From positions 12,547,652 to 12,601,309 of the forward strand of contig BFEA01000001.1 in the NCBI GenBank assembly GCA_003427395.1: 53,658 nucleotides of DNA, given 5' to 3'. This document shows positions 50,231 to 53,658 of this stretch, in pieces. Position numbers and translations under genes: made by a program. This DNA is from Chara braunii. Taxonomy: Eukaryota; Streptophyta; Charophyceae; Charales; Characeae. Positions within the stretch are counted from its first letter, which is position 1; each line of letters starts with the position of its first letter. Below the pieces are notes generated by a model. It was not told the origin of the DNA, searched no databases, and saw only the letters and a list, made by a program, of their open reading frames with translations.

Positions 50231-51190
50231 GGACTTTGGGGGGGTTTCTTGTCCAGCTTGGCCCGTCATCTCTTCAAAACGAACACACAGTTCCCTCTAC
50301 GTAGTACTGCACATATCTGGCCTTCGGGCACACATATCTCGCTATACAGTTCCACAGAGCACACACAGCCTTTGGGCAGACACAAAAACATTGCCCTATG
50401 GGCCCATACAAACATACATAGCCTCTGGCCACGCACATATACACACAACTACGATACTGGGCTGGGGGGGTCTATCAGGTATATGACGGGGTCTACGCAT
50501 GCATGGCTTAGCTTTAGGGTAGGGTAGGGATATAAGTTGCTCCGGCTAGTCTGAGTTCCGCCTAGCCTTGGGTAAGCTAGGGGAAGGACGGTAGGATGTG
50601 TCCGCGGCGCTGGCCTGCCTTGCTTAGGTAATCCTGCTGGGTAGACTCTCTGAATTGGGCCTGTAGAAGATTGCATGAGCCTGGTGTCCGAAGTTCCCGT
50701 ACGGCAAGGTTCATCCGCTTCGGCTTCCATTAGGGCTGGGAGGTTGGCCCAGCCCTGGTGCTTGTCACTGCTGTCTGGTCCAAGTTGCCCTCGATACTGG
50801 TAGGGTGATGGTCCTGAGTGCTGGTCACACTGAGGTAGGATAGTAGGGACAGGGGGTGCGCGGGGAGTATTAACGTGGGGATGGGTAGGGTAGGTGTCCT
50901 ATCCTGTCAGGACAACCATTGGCTGCCGCTACCAGCAATCACCGCGGGTCTGGTCCTTGGCCTCTACAACACCCTGGGCTTAAAAAAAAAAAGAAAAAAA
51001 AAAGACATAATCGGACTCCCTGAATGAGAGAGAACTTACATGGACCAGGCAGATTGTGCCACAGAAAAGATCGCTAGCAGCTCTTTTGGGACTAGTTTGC
51101 CACTCTCTTTTGGCGCCTGTTTTGGTGAAGAGGTCCTAGAGTTTGCTAGGTTTAGGGGTTACCTGTTACCATGATACCTTGTTTCAATAT
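50231..51190. other. Unassigned spacer
   Basis: No gene. GGTAGGGTAGGG-like words at 50517-50530 and 50880-50900 and an A-rich tract at 50982-51002 (AAAAAAAAAAAGAAAAAAAA) are the only features. Confidence 0.3.
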
Positions 51191-51276
51191 TGCCATGTAA
51201 GGGACGCCGGATCCGGTTTCCAGCAGGTGCAGCTCCCCACGAATAGAATGGGAAAATAGACAAAAGAAAAAAAAGG
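51191..51276 (+). mobile_element. LINE 3'-end fragment (plus)
   Basis: GGGACGCCGGATCCGGTTTC then CAGCAGGTGCAGCTCCCC (51201-51238) is the conserved motif in plus orientation, followed by an A-rich tail (51255-51275). No coding sequence is attached. Confidence 0.55.
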
Positions 51277-51386
51277 TTGCAGACGAGAAACGGTTTCATA
51301 CTAGGCATGAAGACATCTGCAGTATATGCATGAGGTAGGCCACAGGGCTGTGTAGGTCATAATGGTATGTACTTGGATAAGATAAG

Positions 51387-51387
<1 letters not shown>

Positions 51388-51440
<53 letters not shown>

Positions 51441-51448
51441 CACACACA

Positions 51449-51530
<82 letters not shown>

Positions 51531-51531
51531 N

Positions 51532-51606
<75 letters not shown>
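51388..51606. repeat. (GA)n-(CA)n-(GA)n compound microsatellite
   Basis: About 219 bp: GA to ~51437, CA at 51438-51466, GA to 51606, with one N at 51531. The long frames through it are artefacts, and the length in the assembly may not be accurate. Confidence 0.95.
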
Positions 51607-51607
<1 letters not shown>

Positions 51608-51730
51608 TTGTTGCTGAATGGAGGAAAAAGGACCTACGGATCAGTCAGACGAATGATTTTTGGCCTTCCGCACTAGCCTGAATAGCTTCAAACATATTCG
51701 GCAAAAACCAAAAAAAGAGGGGTTGTATAC

Positions 51731-53658
51731 TTTTTTTTTTTGTTGAAAAAACACCCCCTGCAGTGCTAGCGGCGCTGGTACAGACAGACACCGCTAGCTA
51801 CCGGGGAGAGGTTCCATCTATTGGTGGGGAGCATCACCTGCTGGAAAACGGGTCCAGCGTCCCTTATCCACAATGAATACAAGAAATCTGAGAAAGAACC
51901 TGCCAGGATTGATTGCTCTGTCCTCCAGAGGATTAACTGTGCAGGTTGTTTGGGAGGGAAGGAGGGTACCTCTTCACCCTGAACCAGGCGCCAGATATCT
52001 ATTACTAAAAAGCTGGTTCCTCCTTCCCCCTTTTCGTTCATTCTGTTTTTTATGACCCCCGTCCTCAATCTCTCCCATACCATTCCAGACCTACCAAGCA
52101 GTTGGAAGGGGGGGGGAAGGGGTCGGGGAAATCTTCACTGGGTCTCATGGGAATTTCTGTATCGATCTTGGTCCATTATTGAAAAAGGATCCCTCACTAG
52201 GTCCCTCCTCCCTTGTCCTTCCCCTGGATCGTTTTGTCCACCCTTCCATTCCACTTCCCCTATCCTCCCCCCATTTTTTCCTACAAGCCAGCTCAGGCTG
52301 AATTCCTTGATTTTTTGTTGGACATCCTTCGGTGAGTGTAATAGCTGGTTCTGCATCCTCACTTTATTCCATTGTTCTCTTATTTCAGTTTGGATCTGTT
52401 GCTGTATGCTTTCCGTAAAATCTGGGCCATCCAGTCTTGCTGCTTTCCATTTCATATGTGCAGCGCCGTCGCCAGAGGGCCCAGAGCACCGCCCTGCGGC
52501 CTAGTTTGAACATATTACTGGTGAAATCGTCTAGCTGGTCCATAGGGTAGGCTTCACATAACAAGGCTTTCCAATCCCACGGCCACCGGATCTGGGTTTC
52601 TCGTTGATCCCATATTCTATCCCACCATCTCCACAGCCACACCGCTCCCGAGCATTGAAGAAACATATGTTCTATTTTTTCCAGCACTTTTCTGGAAGGG
52701 AAGGCGTCGGTGCAAAGTCTACACCAGGGGAGGGCTTGTCCTTTCTATTCTAGGTTCGTTCTATCTATCAGCCAATCTTTGGTCGGAAGGCAGCGGTGCT
52801 CGATCTGCCATTGTAGCGAGGCACATTTTGCTGGTTTTTCCTTGATCGTTCTGAACCACCTTATGTCTCTCAGCTTATTCTTGTCAATATTTAAGCGGTT
52901 CATCCAACGTGCCTCCGCCCGATCCCGAAGGTTTATTCTTGGCCTAAGGAGCCTGTAGGTTGATTTTACTGTGAGGCCGTATAATGATCTGGTGACTTTC
53001 CTGCCCTTCCCTGCCGATGTTGTCCATGTCCATTCTATGGGGTCCAGGGCGAGTAGATGGATCGGAGTTTGGGGACAGTAGGCGATCCGTTGCTCTTTTT
53101 CATGAAGTACTCTGATTCTGAGTAGGTCTTCTTTTTGACACAAAATTGTTTCTTCCGGAGAAGCTCTTTGGAGGATGCTGTTCCAGCCTATTTGAAAGAG
53201 GTCTATTCTTATCGATCCATCAGGTTCGCAGTGCACTATGTTGCCCACCTGATTTGGTCGGTCCCTCAATGCCACACAATTTGATTTTTGAAGGGCAGGG
53301 CCTTTTCTTAGGACTCTCCACCAGGCCAGAGGGATCTTTTCGATTATGGCTTCCAAGGTCTCCCCCGGTCGATGACAGTAGCGTAGTCTCTCTCTTAGCT
53401 TGTCCAGGTCGATCCAGTTTCTTTGTTCCTTGTCCCATATATCATATACCATGGTCACACCCCGCCTAACCCAGCCAAGCCATGGGGAGTCCATGCAATG
53501 GAGAGTTTGCCCTTTTGAGTCTATTATCCATCTATTCCCAAAAAGCGGTTGTCGTGCCACCTCTTCCCATCTCTCTGGTGGAGTTCTATCTGGTAGGGGC
53601 AGGCTTCTCCATGTTTTCAGCCAGGAGGTCCGACCAGAACGAGTCGTTATTGTGCCGG
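51731..53658 (-). mobile_element. LINE (minus), runs off the right edge
   Basis: Ends at 51731-51741 (plus-strand T, its poly(A)). The 3' UTR (51745-52050) includes the conserved hairpin at 51826-51863. Upstream on the minus strand are the C-terminal region (about 52130-52460), the zf-RVT block (52385-52740: CRLC...EHMFLQC, VWLWRWWDRIW), then the 271-codon frame at 53560-52745 (GNRWIIDSKGQTLHCMDSPW ... LALDPIEWTW ... HRCLPTKDWLIDRTNLE). A TAG separates NLE from KGQALPWC where the sister LINE has EQKG. The RT domain would lie beyond the window. Confidence 0.85.
52745..53560 (-). CDS. LINE pol fragment between RT and zf-RVT (271 codons)
   Basis: This is the largest uninterrupted frame in the window. 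It contains FGNRWIIDS, WLGWVRRGVTMVYDIWD, LRYCHRPGETLEAIIEKIPL, LLALDPIEWTW, LTVKSTYRLLRPRINLRDRA and RWFRTIKEKPAKCASLQWQI, then HRCLPTKDWLIDRTNLE before a TAG at about 52750. The same blocks in the same order occur in the LINE at 44748-47340 and, frameshifted, at 7704-9860. This is the region leading into the zf-RVT zinc-binding domain. It is part of a longer pol and not a free-standing gene. Confidence 0.75.
   Translation of the reverse strand: MARQPLFGNRWIIDSKGQTLHCMDSPWLGWVRRGVTMVYDIWDKEQRNWIDLDKLRERLRYCHRPGETLEAIIEKIPLAWWRVLRKGPALQKSNCVALRDRPNQVGNIVHCEPDGSIRIDLFQIGWNSILQRASPEETILCQKEDLLRIRVLHEKEQRIAYCPQTPIHLLALDPIEWTWTTSAGKGRKVTRSLYGLTVKSTYRLLRPRINLRDRAEARWMNRLNIDKNKLRDIRWFRTIKEKPAKCASLQWQIEHRCLPTKDWLIDRTNLE

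Overview
This 53.7-kb window is nuclear DNA from a plant-lineage eukaryote. I find no convincing host protein-coding gene. Almost everything I can identify is transposable-element sequence, layered and decayed, with simple repeats and one 575-bp assembly gap (41959-42533). The mix points to a streptophyte or green alga, perhaps a charophyte: plant-type LINEs with a C-terminal RT zinc-binding domain, a Ty3/gypsy pol, tRNA-headed SINEs, PIF/Harbinger-like MITEs, a plant-style leader intron (GTGAGT, CTAAC, AG) and a Penelope-like element (PLE) with its GIY-YIG domain on the N-terminal side. The species assignment is inference.

Layout. 1-5190: non-coding element X, copy 1. It carries a short-repeat array (562-725), eight hairpins with covarying stems around a constant 19-nt loop (1741-2426), a ~123-bp tandem array (2700-3420) and a 330-bp terminal segment that recurs at 38473-38826. 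5300-9860: a dead plus-strand LINE, split at 5921-7023 by a SINE that itself contains a MITE. 9860-14096: simple-sequence-rich DNA. 14097-19972: a PLE-like element between ~650-bp direct repeats, with a zinc-knuckle/coiled-coil ORF, then GIY-YIG, then RT. Its right repeat holds a sequence that folds as a type I hammerhead ribozyme. 21670-24860: LINE 3' debris and three tRNA-type SINEs, one with an 86-nt poly(A). 25978-34060: a Ty3/gypsy element with a 1.5-kb LTR/leader, protease, RT/RNase H, integrase and extra downstream ORFs. 35040-38826: element X-like DNA including a 53-bp hairpin array. 38824-41130: a second gypsy LTR/leader followed by a different ORF. 43837-47340 and 51731-53658: minus-strand LINEs. 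47380-50230: SINE heads, a second MITE and short tandem duplications.

How the parts relate. All recognised coding regions are broken by stops and frameshifts. Many stops read as CAG/CAA to TAG/TAA or TGG to TAG/TGA, as expected from methylcytosine deamination. The most interesting items are structural: the covarying hairpin array, the hammerhead-bearing PLE with a gag-like ORF, a hairpin shared by at least eight LINE 3' ends, and an intron conserved in both gypsy leaders.
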